Source: Lycocorax pyrrhopterus obiensis
Taxonomy: Eukaryota > Chordata > Aves > Passeriformes > Paradisaeidae
Length of the DNA stretch: 64,000 nucleotides
Assembly: GCA_014706295.1 (NCBI GenBank)
Contig: JACSVZ010000041.1
Coordinates: forward strand, 248,001-312,000
Reading direction: 5' to 3'
Below, one piece after another: positions 20,080 to 31,080 of this stretch. The first letter of the stretch is position 1. Each line of letters opens with the position of its first letter. The translations under genes were made by a program, and so were the position numbers. The notes beneath the pieces were generated by a model. It was not told the DNA's origin and did no database searches. It saw only the letters and a program-made list of their open reading frames with translations.

Positions 20080-22690
20080 CAGGGGCCAACAGGGGGACCA
20101 GCACAGAAATGGCTCCCGGTGCCAGAAAAACACGAGTGCTTTTGGAGGACCAATGTCTGTAGAACTATCAACACCGGGAGGTAGCTCTGGGAGAAAGAGG
20201 AGCATGTTCCTCTCACATAGTCTTTAATGGGGGAGGTTTGAACTGGTTTTATACACCCCTTTTCAGGTGACTGTCCAAAGGCAGCTATTTCCAGGGTGTC
20301 TAAGCAGAGAAAACCCCAGACCCTTGGCTCATCCTCTACCAACTCAGAAGGTTCTCACCCTAGAGGTGTGCACAAAGAAGGAAATTTGCTCACACCCAAG
20401 CACGCAAGAGACACTGTGGTGTCCCCGACATCTATATTCAAAATCATCCTCACTGTTCAGCACACATGTGACTCCTTGACAGTAAAGACTGTCACCTAAA
20501 TCAGATCACCCCTGCCTTGTACTCCTTGCTAATCTCCCCAGAGCTGTCTAGCCATTTATGTTAAGCAGCCCTGATTGTTCCTGCTGACAGCATAGATTTT
20601 CATCAGCTCATGACACAGCTGACTGACCTATCAATATTTCTCCATGGCTCTCCATCACCACCATGTCTGAATGTCTGCAGCACAAGGCAAGACATCTCTC
20701 ACAGGATGGCCAAAGTGAGCTTGAACCCAGTGCCCAGCTGGCAAAAACACGATGCAAAAACATCCTTTCAACACATCCTCTTGGGCTGACAGTGCAAACC
20801 CCCCCACTTCAGCGACCTGGGATAGCCAACACAGACATGAGTCTTCCTAGCAATGAAACCAGTTGTCACACCTTTCTCTGGCCCCCAGGAGAGCAGCTCT
20901 GGCTCAGGCAGGGAAATTGCAGCTCACCATCAGTGCCCTCCCTGCAATCTCTTTCACCATCCACCTACTTTGCGTTCAGAGCTAATCACTAAGTAAACCC
21001 AAGCTATTTCCACCCAGGGGAGAGCAGAGAACAAGGAATGTATTTGAACCCAAGTTTAACAGCAGAACCCATGGACGCTGGAAAAGCCACTCCTACTTTA
21101 CCCATTCTCTCCCAGCTACACAGATTAGAGTGGATGCACTGCTGCATCTTCTCCTCCATCTACAAGTACAAGCTAAACCCATCATTTTCTCAATAAGTTG
21201 TGGACACCTCCTTCCCCCAGCACAGACAGAACAGAGGTGCAGCGTTAGCAGTTCCACAGATGTCCTGGTATTTAGTCATAGAAGGACACAAAAGCAGGTA
21301 GCATTTTCAGGTGTGCCACAAGTGGCTCTCACTTGGAGCCTGACTGATCTCAGCCTACTAGCCATCTCCACTCTCCTGCCTAGGACACTTTGAGGACACT
21401 GCCATGTGCCAGCTGCCAAGCTCCAGAGAGGAGCTGCACCAAAGGCACTCTGGGAAACCATCAGGTCAGTTAAAGTTCAGCCGCTAGAAGAGGACAGATG
21501 TCCCTTACGCTCACACTGCTGCAGCCACGTGACAGGCAGCAGTGTGTCAAGTACAAGCTGTCTGGACAAGTATTCAGTCAAGCTGAATAGGGCCAAGGAG
21601 AAAGCCTGCAGACGTGCCACCTACACACTCCTCAGGCAGATCCTGTGGAGCACGCTTCCACAGCAGCAGATTAACGAGGATTTTGTCTGGAAGCTTCAGT
21701 CACCTCTGTGAAGCTGTCTGGCTGTAAATATGGGCAGGGCACAATCCACAAGCCCTTCCTGGGGAGCTGTCCAGAGGAACATGCTACTGATTCCTAAGGA
21801 TTAAACCCAGCCCCCTCTTAACATCTATACTTGAAAGAATCTTCTTTACCTAAATGGATTAATTAGGAAGACTATAAACCACACATGCAAAGCCACTCAC
21901 ACTACAAGATGCCCTGTGTCACCCCCAGCCTTGTAGAGGAAGATGCTCCCCAGACACCCCTCATGCAGACCATGCAAGGGAAGAGAGACCCTGCCCTGAT
22001 GAACACAAGCCCCTATCTGCCCATGCACTCAACAGGTTCCGAGCTGAGGTACCACAGAACACCCTGGCTTCTCCTCCAACTAGAAGAGGCCTGCAGGGGC
22101 AGCAGGACCAGAGGAGCTTTTGCTTTGCGTGACCAGCAAAAATGAACTCCGTGTTCCCCTTTCCTTAGCAGTGGTTTCTGCAGAAGGGAGTCTGACAGTG
22201 TCTACTCTCACAAACACAAACTGAAGCTGTACCAGAACCCCTCACCCTCTGCAAGGAGGGTCTCAGATGACGCACAACAGAAACGGCTTTCTCCTGAATC
22301 CGTGACCACAGCTGTTCCATTTTAGTGATGCTATCTGCCACTGTTCTTAGACAAGGCATTCCCAGCAGCTACACACTGAAGCTTTCCAGACACTGCCCTG
22401 TGACACAGCCTGCCCTCACTCAGGAACACCAGCGTAAGGACTGTATGGCTGTATGCTGGGCATGTCACAAGCAATCAGGAGCTCGATGAGCTGTGGGGGT
22501 AATGAACGCCTCTGCAGTATGACACTGTGGTACTCAGCCCCAGTGCCACTGTGCTCTGCCTGCCACGTCTGTGGGGACCTGGCCCTGGGGAGGGGACCTG
22601 GCCCAGGCAGCCCCACAGGGAGCTCCTGCCAGCCCCAGTGTGGCGGGGCAGGCAGGGAAGATGGTGCGGTGGCTGCTCCTCCCACCACAC
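20080..22690. other. Intergenic region between GINS4 3' end and the PPP1R3C-like promoter
   Basis: About 2.6 kb of ordinary-looking non-coding sequence. The right part, ending at 22704, must contain the GINS4 3' UTR, but no clear minus-strand AATAAA fixes its end. No repeats or genes were recognised. Confidence 0.5.
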
Positions 22691-22704
22691 ACTTACCTCT
22701 CCCC

Positions 22705-25057
22705 TCAGATGAGCTGCACAGCTCCTGAGGCCACCAGAGGGGCCACGGTTCTGTAGCGGATCAGGTGCTGCGAGCCCTCCTCCAGGTTGATGGCATATTC
22801 CCTGCAGAGACAGGTGGGATGGGACGTGAGCTGCAGCCCATGCCCATCAGTGACACTGACTGATACCTGTGCTGCACGGGGAAGTGCCCACCTACCTCTG
22901 CTCATCTGTCTCTGGCTCCACCAGGATGTTCTCCTGCCGCTCCAGCACCCTCAGAAACACAAAGGAGTCCAGGTTGGGCTTTGGAACTGCAGATGACAGA
23001 TTCAGAGCACAAGCTCAGCCCTCACTTATGTTCCCCTGCAGAACACTGAGGGGTCTGAGGGACAGCAAACTTATAGCCAGCAAAGGGAACACCAGACACT
23101 TCTAACCAGATGCATGTGCCCAGCCTCAGTGTAAGACAGGACTTAACAGCAGGGACCAGCATGATCCTCCGGCAGCAGCATGGAGCCACGTTACAACATT
23201 ATCATCGCATCACCTTTGCTTCAACTGAGCAGCAAGCGGAGGACTAGTCACCTTACATGTGGGGCTCCCTGGAGCTTTCCCCACACTTCCCCCTGCTTCT
23301 ACAATTTTCAGATCTGGACAGACTCACCTGACTTTAGGAGAGACACTTTCTGCAGGTTAGGTGGCATGTGTTTTAGGGCCACATTTTTCAGGTAAGCCTC
23401 TGTGTTTGCCATGTACCTGAAACAAACCATTGAAGTAGTGACTTGGTTAATCAAATACAAATCTGCAGGGAGAGTATTGACTCAAAACAAGAGTAAGCAA
23501 CAGCTCCTCATCCCACAGGCACAGCCAAAGACAGGCCCTTGGCCTACTCTGGTAACTGACTCAGTCACCAGAGTTATTTTGTTTTAGTTCCTTTCTTGCC
23601 CATAAGGAAACTTCCTGGTAAAACACGCTGATTCTTGCTTCAAACCCGTGTAAGGCTCACAGAACTTCAGCAAAACACACAGTTAAGTTTCTATAACCTA
23701 TAAAAGGGGAGGAAGATACATCAAAAACCTACTCACTCTTTAGCAAAAGCAAACTCTTCTGGTGATAAAACGGAGGGCTCCCCTTCAGCTCGAGACTTCT
23801 CCTTCTCCAGGATGTGGGGAAAAAACTTCTCTATCTAATATTGGAACACAATCCAAAATAATGATACAGATCTCTCCCATGAGTTCAGTGCTTAAATCCC
23901 CACTTCTCCACTGGATTCCCTACAAGCTGTAGGAGCAGCTACAGGCCTGCCCAAATCCCTGCTCCTGAACTGTGACATCACACGGGATCGCCAAGCTATA
24001 CAAACATGTGTGCGCATAGCAGGACTCAGGCAGAATGCGACAGCATTCAGCTGTGCCACCCCCAGCTTAGATGAAGCAAACAGCGCTCACAGTGTTGTGA
24101 TCAACACTGCTGTGACCTTCCTTCATTACAATACAAAAGCGTGTCCAAGAAATTAATTTCTCTGAGTTACGCTTCTGAGAACAGAGAGAGAACATGCTTT
24201 AATTAAATGCCATGCTGAAGCACGAAGCTTTGTGTGGGTAAAAATCCCTCCTGAAATCACCCTTTTTCACCCTCTGGGCTGCAGAGCAAGCATTACCTTC
24301 ACCAGTCGACACCGCAAGTAGCTGCTGAGCACATAACGGATCCTTTCGATCTCCATGTGGTGAACACTGACCTTCAGGTCGCCTCGCTTTGCCCGCTTCA
24401 AGTTTGCTTCCTGCAAGAAAAAGCAAAGAGAAATTAAAGGGTTGAAATGTCAGACAACAAGAAACAGAGAGGAAGACAGGTTTTGTACATAGAACCCACA
24501 AAATCAGACTACGGCTGATTTGACGACTCAAAGAACACAGCTTGTTTGTACTTCAACCCCATTCTGAGGCAAGCTCAGAGAAGAAACTCGGAGAAGCTCT
24601 GTCTCGGAGACAGGGAAGCAGGCAACCCCGGCACCCTCAAAGAGACTCAGGCATGTACCTGCCAGACCAGGCAACGAGGGCAGGCCCGTACCACCACCCC
24701 AGCCAGGAGAACCTACCATATGGTCCAGCTGCTCCACAACACACTCGATGACTTCAGGTTTACTCTCCAGCAGTTCTGGAGCAAATTTCTCATTCAGCCA
24801 GGCCTGAAAGAAGGCAGGCTGTCAGTGAAAGAGAGGAAGACCCTAGCTACACACCCCCACCAGCGAGAGGGCAAAAACACGGCCGCGGCCCCGCCGCTCG
24901 GCATCTGCTCCACAGCGCCCAGCAACCCCCGCGTTCCCCGGCCCAAGGCTGTCGCTCTAGCCCACGGTACCTGCTCCAGGCTGTGGATCAGCTGTGCTGG
25001 GGTAAGCACCATCTCCTCGCTGTCGCCGTCCGAGTCCCCGCCGGCCGCGGCCGCCAT
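22705..25057 (-). CDS. GINS4: GINS4 (SLD5), GINS complex subunit, 7 exons, 220 aa
   Basis: Subunit of the GINS tetramer, part of the CMG (CDC45-MCM-GINS) replicative helicase in the nucleus. Coding exons in transcript order: 25057-24971, 24803-24717, 24410-24297, 23834-23737, 23416-23328, 22986-22896, 22801-22705. All have GT/AG borders and consistent phases, giving 220 aa (human 223). The N-terminus is DSDGDSEEMVLTPAQLIHSL. The helical A domain includes AWLNEKFAPELLES, IERIRYVLSSYLRCRL and IEKFFPHILEKE. The C-terminal B domain ends IRYRTVAPLVASGAVQLI, as in vertebrate SLD5. The upstream TTG in the same frame is not used as start; the ATG at 25057 matches the family length. The promoter carries a remarkable NF-Y minisatellite. 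Confidence 0.97.
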
Positions 25058-25135
25058 GGCTCCCGCCAACCGACCCCCCCAGCCCCGCGCAACGGCGCAC
25101 GCGCAGCAACCCGGGAACGCGGATAAGGATTCCCG
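24840..25135. promoter_or_regulatory. GC-rich GINS4 promoter and first exon
   Basis: CpG-rich sequence around the GINS4 start codon. It directly adjoins the CCAAT minisatellite that begins near 25140. The transcription start is expected within about 60 bp upstream of the ATG but is not determined. Confidence 0.55.
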
Positions 25136-25139
25136 GTAC

Positions 25140-25515
25140 GGCTTTTTGGCCAGTCAGGAAACGGATTGAAGCCACGGCTTCTCCGGCCAATCAGAAGGCG
25201 GATTGAAGCTGCCGCTTTTTCGGCCAATCAGGAGACGGATTGAAACTGCAGCTTTTTAGGCCAATCACAGTGCGGCTCCCGGCTGCAGCTTTTCCAGCCA
25301 ATCAGAAAGAGGATTGAAGCTGGCCAATCAGGAGGCAGATAGAAAATGCAGCTTTTTTTTGACCAGTCAGGAAGTGGATCAGGCTGCAGCCTTCTCGACC
25401 AATCAGGGAGCAGATTCACGCTGCAACTTCTGGGCCAATCAGGTGGATTCAGGCTGCAGATCTTTTGGCCAATCAGGAGGTGGATGGAAGCTGCCGCTAT
25501 TTCAGCCAATCAGCA
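25140..25515. repeat. 37-bp-period minisatellite carrying eleven CCAAT/CCAGT (NF-Y) boxes upstream of GINS4
   Basis: Eleven diverged units follow the pattern GGCCAATCAGGAGG, GGATTGAAGCTGCAGCTTTTT. CCAAT starts at 25187, 25224, 25261, 25298, 25324, 25399, 25435, 25469 and 25506. CCAGT variants start at 25150 and 25363. Spacings are 37, 37, 37, 37, 26, 39, 36, 36, 34 and 37 bp. Most units also hold a full or partial palindrome AAGCTGCAGCTT. The array begins about 90 bp upstream of the GINS4 ATG. CCAATCAG is a near-ideal NF-Y site; multiple CCAAT boxes are typical of cell-cycle promoters. Regulatory action is inferred. Confidence 0.93.
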
Positions 25516-26330
25516 CTTAGCAGATATGACACACCCCCCTCCCCCCCCCCATGAGTCCGTCCCCCGCCCGCAGCGCCAGGGACAAAGTGGCCGCTGGCAC
25601 AATCAGCCCCGCTCCAGCCAGAGCCCTCGGACCCCCAGGGTCACAGCCCCGCGCCCAGCCCTGAAGCGCTGCAGTTCTGGCCACTCCCAGCCCAGCGCTC
25701 CGGAGTCACCCTGTGCCCCACACCATGGTGCTGCCAGAACAGACCTGGACACAGTTTAAGAAAAGGTTTACTGATCCGTCAGTACTTCTGCCAATATTGC
25801 AACAGCTCTGAAAGGCGAACACTGTTACAGTTTAGAAAAAACAAATTTTATACAATGAAAATATTAATCAAATCTCAAACTCCCACAGTGGCTGAGGAAT
25901 GAGCCTGGAGTTCATATCCAGTATTAGCACCTGCAGCACCACCACCAACCAATCCAGCCCCTCTACCCCTGCTAAGCCATCTCTTCTTAACTCCTGAGTT
26001 CCTTCTACAACTGGACACTGACACACTGCCCCTATACCAGGACACCTGGGCTTTAATAAGGTGAAAAGATGTAAGAGAAAGGATTCAGCCAGCTTGGATT
26101 GTGAGAACTTCACTTGTGCAGGTACTGCTGAGCAATGTCCATGCATGGGGATGCTAAGGAATGCACAGCTCAACTCCTCAATGTGTGCCAGCAGACAGAA
26201 TTAAGAAATCCATCTTACACAGTATCTTAAAAGTTTGTCAAATCAATATTTTCCTATAAATTAGATATAAGAAATCCATAAAGAAACAGTTTTACACTTC
26301 ACATATTAATCAGAATAGGGTGGGAATCGT
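25515..26330. other. Intergenic region between GINS4 promoter and GOLGA7 3' UTR
   Basis: A C-rich run (about 25537-25551) is followed by GC-rich and then AT-rich sequence. No gene or repeat family is recognised. The GOLGA7 transcript may extend into it. Confidence 0.4.
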
Positions 26331-26334
26331 TATT

Positions 26335-26340
26335 TTTATT
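26335..26340 (-). terminator. Candidate distal GOLGA7 polyadenylation signal
   Basis: Minus-strand AATAAA about 1.6 kb after the GOLGA7 stop codon. A nearer candidate lies at 27204-27209, about 0.7 kb after the stop. GOLGA7 in other vertebrates has a 3' UTR of roughly this order, but the site used here is unknown. Confidence 0.4.
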
Positions 26341-27203
26341 GGCTCAGCATCCACTTTACTGTGCTCACTGTTTCATGACTGAACAGGCCCCTCTTGGTGA
26401 GCACTGACAGGGCCAACAACAGCATAGACACATAGGCAGAAAAACCACCAGGGTTGAAGTCTGGCCACATCCCCCCCTTCTAGGGACAGCCAAGACACTA
26501 ACACAAGGAACACTTTGCCTTTTGGTTTTCCACAAGGATCAGCACAAGAGACATTGCCTTGAGTCACTCCTCGCTGGGAAGAGGCACTGTGTATCTCTGC
26601 ACTCTAATACTGAACTGGAGGGAAATTCCCAACTTTGAGCTGGAGCTTTCCAAAGCTCAACTGACATACAGAAGGGTTTAAGAACCAGGGAGGAACAGCA
26701 CTGCACTTACAGGACTAAAACTAAACCTCTGTTGGGCTGAGGGGCCCCATTTCTTTCGGGAGAGAACATAGCTTTACCACTTCTGCCTTTTCTTGAGAAA
26801 AAAAACCCAAACCAAACCAAAACAAAAAAGTGATCCTGTTGCTTCCAAATCTACTGCAAAGTGGATGCTGACCAGCTAGGTCACCCCCTGGGGAGCAGTT
26901 TGAGGAAGTTAGTCCTTGTAGTAGATGGCACTGTGGATCTGGCAGCAGAGAAAGGAATGATGCTCTAAAGTAGGAGGTAGGGGAGCCTTGGTACAGCAAG
27001 TCCACCGGTGAGCTATCATCTAGAAAAGAAGTTTCATATGATTAGAAACTCTTCCTAAATCAAACCAAAAGCCCCCCTACACAAACCTTTCTACAGGTGC
27101 AGGAAGACTGTGGCAGGAGGAGCAAGTTACCATGTGTTATGGTGAGCAGCACGAGCAGAACCTAGAACTCTTGATTTCATTTGTCCAAAAGAAAATAAAG
27201 ACC

Positions 27204-27209
27204 TTTATT
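27204..27209 (-). terminator. Candidate proximal GOLGA7 polyadenylation signal
   Basis: Minus-strand AATAAA in the GOLGA7 3' UTR region, about 720 bp downstream of the stop codon. Confidence 0.4.
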
Positions 27210-27929
27210 GTTTGTTTCTTTTTGCATAACAGGCATAAATGCTTCCCATCTCTTTTCCGTATACACTGCCAACAATCCATACTTAACACTCCCATCCCAG
27301 GACTTGCAGAGCACCTAACACAAGGGAGCCAGTCCCAGTGTGAGCTTTCCAAAAGCAAAGTCAGGGATAGTAATTCTGATGGTCTATATTGGATACAATT
27401 AGCATGAGCCTGTATTTTGGCCTTTCCCTTCCAAGTCCTGTGAACACTCTTCACTTTGTGACTCGCCCCACAGCAGCAAGAAAACTGAGAGCCTCTCAGC
27501 TGAGCTTTTCCAGGCTGCTGGCCCCTCTTACCCGAAAGCATCACAAGTAAAGACACCAGCGTGATAACTACAACAGCAGCCAACTGAAAAACTGCAACAA
27601 AAAGGCTCAGTATGCTAGAATGCACCCAGGGACAGAGTCCATTTTGTACTGACCCGAGAAGAATTTTGGACATAATATAGCACAAGTTAGCACATTTACA
27701 CAATCAAGACCCAAATTTCTCCAAGGTAACGTTCAGCAACATCATGCCCAGTACTGATATTTTTACTTCCAAGAAGAGCTGGTCCACACAGGATTTATGT
27801 GAACAGTCTTTGATTACACACAAGGGTGGGATAAACTCTCTCAGTATGACAGCACCCACCCCTCTGAACACAGAAAGATGTTGAGATTGATCTGAGATAA
27901 GGGTAACATGTACCTGTGACTCCACAGTT

Positions 27930-30620
27930 CTATCTTCCACTGGTCAAACCTCTGTCTTCATAAATAGTAATTTCAATCTGCACAGAAAAGCTGTCAGGGA
28001 AATACACTATAAAGAGACTATGAAAACATAACCAGAAAAAGGCAGAAAAACATTAAGGTGATGGGACTTTCGATCTCTTAGCTGTTTTAAGGCAGGTCTC
28101 AGAGCTCCAAAGCAAAGGGAACAGTCCATGTGAGATGCCTCATCAGGTAAGAGCACTGGCTCCCAGCCCAGGGCCTGCACAGGAACTCGGTGCTGTGTAC
28201 AGAGGGTTTGAGCATTGCCCCTCTTCTGCTAAATTCTGGGGAAGGCTGTGCACCAAGCAAAAAAGTTAACACTGCTAATAAGTCACCTACCGAACGGAAA
28301 ATGCTTTTACTTAAGTTGAATGTTGTTTGTTCTTTTTCCAGGAGGTGTATGCACAATGGAAAACACCTAGAGAAAAAGGGAGTCATGTAGGTGACAGCTC
28401 TGAGCTATTTGGACAACAACACAGAAAACCCAACTGCAAGGAATTAGCCTTATCATACATTCAATTGGCATTGGGTTCCAAGTTGCTGTGGTTTCAATAT
28501 TTTCAAAGAAAGATGTGTTACTCATTATACTCCACTATTTGCTATGAGAGGTCTTTACAGCTTCAGGCAATAACTACATAAAATGCAGTGTGGCTCAAGA
28601 GGTGAAGAAAAAGGGTGGAAATAAGCCACACCGGAAGCAAGAGCAAGTGCTGGGCTTGCAGTGACCTTGTATGTCAAAATCTTCACCAGAACCTGAGCTG
28701 AGGGTTGCAAATTAAGTAACGGCCAGCTCTTGTTCTCACAACATCAATTTCTGTCCTACCAACATGGTCACTTCTTTCCCCAATCAGTAAAACAGCATTT
28801 CTGGAGGTCACTGGAACAGAGGAAGGATCTCGAGTGCTCTTTCCATCCAGTCACAAAGGTCGGGCTCCACATTTTCATGGGATTTCCATGTGCCAAATCT
28901 TAATGTACTAAAACCTGACTGGAGACCAGGACACAACAAAGAGCAACGAGACCAATCACAGATTCTGTATCACGGATCAAGCATGAGCAGAGGTGCTTCA
29001 CTGAGAGAAACAAGGAGCACAAGGCAGGAGACAATGTCAGAAGCCACAGAAGGATACAACTCTTAATCCTCTTTCAATGGGGTCTGTCAGCAGAAGGCCC
29101 TGAGGAGCGTAGATCTTCTCATTCTGTTCCTGAATGAACTTAGCAATTTTCTTTAGAACCTGGTAATGAAACAGCACAGGAGCCTCAGTTGTTTCCTTTC
29201 CAGCGATATCACAGATATGGCAACATGAGAACTAACACATAACTGGTTTGATGGCTCCACAGTGCAGGCACTTCCCACAGGATTCAGGGTGACCCCCATG
29301 GGACCCAAACTGACCAGTACCAACACGTCTGAGGTACATCTGTAAAGAATCTGTACCACAACACTGCAAGTCACAGGAAACACACCAAGACCCAAGTACT
29401 TGGCTGCAGGCTGAAGGGGAAACAAACACATACCTTTTCATAGTGTGTCTCCATGCACAGGAAGATGGTGTAGGCAGTCAGGCAGGCGAGACAACCCTCA
29501 AGGTATGATTGGCCCCCAAGTTTCTCAGCTTCTGCATAGAGGTTGTTCAGTGTCCGGACTGTCTCCTCAAACTGCTGCCTGTCAATCTGCAAGAAAAGCA
29601 AGTGAGGCTGTCAGCTGCACACTTCCGAACTCACCAATACCCCTGTACATCCACCTCCACTCATGGATCATCTGCACTGTGCTCAGAGCCCCAGCCTGAA
29701 ACATACAGAGTTACAGACCTGCAGTTCTTTGTTAGACACCTGTCCTGTGCTCAGGCTGAGTCTGAATTCAAACACAATGTGAACACAAACCCATTCAGAG
29801 CAACACACCTAAGCAAACGTGCAATTCAACTGTGAAAGAAATGGAATTCATGCACAGGAATGCACTGGCTTAAAATGAGCAGGTGGAGAGTGGAGGGACA
29901 CTCCAAACCCACAGTGCCTTGGTGCTGCTGCAGTGCTGACCAAACACACCCTCAACAAAATACAACAAAGGAACACGGAAGAGAAAAAAGCGGAGTGAGA
30001 GAAAGAAAATGGGGTAGGAAGGTGTGTTTGTTTGACTGTTAGCAGAAGATACCACGACTGACAGCACCAAGTAAAACGAAAGTACTTGAGACAGCATTTG
30101 TGAGGCCTCTAAGCGAGTTCGGCAGGACGGGCAGGATTCCAAGGGAGAGGACAATGTTAACACCTGAGAGCACGGAACCGGCTCTGTTCTCACAGACATA
30201 ACGAGTACATTCTGCTCTACTGCTGCAAACCAGCCGCCTTCCCCAGGACTGACCACAGTCCGGGACGGGGACACGGGGGAGGAACCACGTCCGCTCCTGC
30301 ACCCGAATGGCCTCGGTTAGAGATTCGTGCAGGAGATACTACCCCGCCCTCGGGGAATCCGCGGAACTGGCTCCAACCCGGGCAGGGCACCTGCGAACGC
30401 CACCTGGGCGCAGGCCCGTAAGGCCCGGGCCTGGCCCTGCCTGGCGTGCAGGCTCCGTGCGCCGCTCTCGCCGCGAGCCCCGGGCCGGCCCCGGCCCGCT
30501 CCGCCTCACCCTGTTCTCCAGCTCGGCCGGGAACTTGCTCTGGAACTGGCAGCGCGTCCCACCGCTGTAGTCGCGCTGGATGAACACCTTGCCCGACACC
30601 GGCGCCTGCTGCGGCCTCAT
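27930..30620 (-). CDS. GOLGA7: GOLGA7 (GCP16), golgin A7, 4 coding exons, 137 aa
   Basis: Golgi-associated protein that partners ZDHHC9 to form the Ras palmitoyltransferase and stabilises the DHHC enzyme. Coding exons are 30620-30510, 29586-29434, 29159-29058 and 27977-27930, with GT/AG introns, all phase 0. The product is 137 aa, exactly the human length. Recognisable segments are [18 protein letters not shown] (1-18), [28 protein letters not shown] (67-86) and [15 protein letters not shown] at the C-terminus. C69 and C72, the palmitoylated cysteines known in the family, are present. Only scattered conservative changes from the mammalian protein are seen. The promoter is CpG-rich with ETS and NRF1-like motifs. 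Confidence 0.98.
27978..29057 (-). other. GOLGA7 intron 3
   Basis: A 1.08-kb intron before the last exon. The donor (GTT, then GTATCC) is a weak match to consensus, but the reading phase and protein continuity support it. No other feature is recognised inside. Confidence 0.7.
29587..30509 (-). other. GOLGA7 intron 1
   Basis: A 0.92-kb intron after the first coding exon. Its first 250 bases belong to the CpG island. No feature is recognised in the rest. Confidence 0.75.
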
Positions 30621-31080
30621 CGCGCCGCCGCCCCTGTCCCGTCCGGTCCCTCCGCTCCGCCGAGCACCCCGCGCGCTCCGCGCACTTACGGCTGTCGCAA
30701 AACCGCCGCGGCGACTCCGGGCTGGGTAAGGGCGGAAGTGCCGCCAGGCGCCACGAGGCGTGGCACTGCGCAGGCGCAGTCCCAGGGGCCGTTGAGCGGC
30801 AGAGCTACGCATGCGCAAAGGCACCCGTGTCCCATTGGGTGTATTGCTGCTCCCCTTCCCATCACAGGCGTGGTCAGCCCACGTGACACAAACCCCGCCC
30901 CCCCCCCCCCCCCCCCCCCCCCCCCGCCCCCGTAGTTGGTACCGCCCGGGCCCTGGGAGCGGACGCGGCGCGGCCCCGCCGGGAGCGGGACCTGGCGGTG
31001 GCCCCAGCGGCCGCCGCTCCCAACTCGGGGATCAATTTCGTGGTGTTTCCTTGGGAATTGGAGCCGGTGGGAACAGACCG
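30260..31080. promoter_or_regulatory. CpG island, GOLGA7 promoter with ETS and NRF1-like motifs
   Basis: GC/CpG-dense sequence spans GOLGA7 exon 1 and its upstream region. An ETS-type CGGAAGTG is at about 30733. Palindromic NRF1-like sequences are at about 30765-30780 (CTGCGCAGGCGCAG) and 30806-30817 (ACGCATGCGC). These motifs are typical of housekeeping promoters. A donor-like GTAAGTG on the minus strand near 30689 may mark an alternative non-coding 5' exon. Confidence 0.6.
30898..30925. repeat. Poly-C run, 28 consecutive C
   Basis: An uninterrupted run of 28 cytosines about 280 bp upstream of the GOLGA7 start codon. On the GOLGA7 sense strand it is poly-G, with potential for G-quadruplex (or i-motif on the other strand). 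Length in the assembly may be inaccurate. Confidence 0.95.

Noticed and set aside
25140..25515. CRISPR-like array (regular repeats with spacers)
   Set aside because: Units are contiguous and diverged with no unique spacers, and the context is a vertebrate promoter.
24957..25759. Open frames with repeating LLIGQK or NQEADR motifs near GINS4
   Set aside because: They are translations of the 37-bp CCAAT minisatellite, which is upstream promoter DNA.
30621..30690. Intron in the GOLGA7 5' UTR using the GTAAGTG near 30689
   Set aside because: No acceptor at a sensible distance before the start codon was found; kept only as a possible alternative donor.
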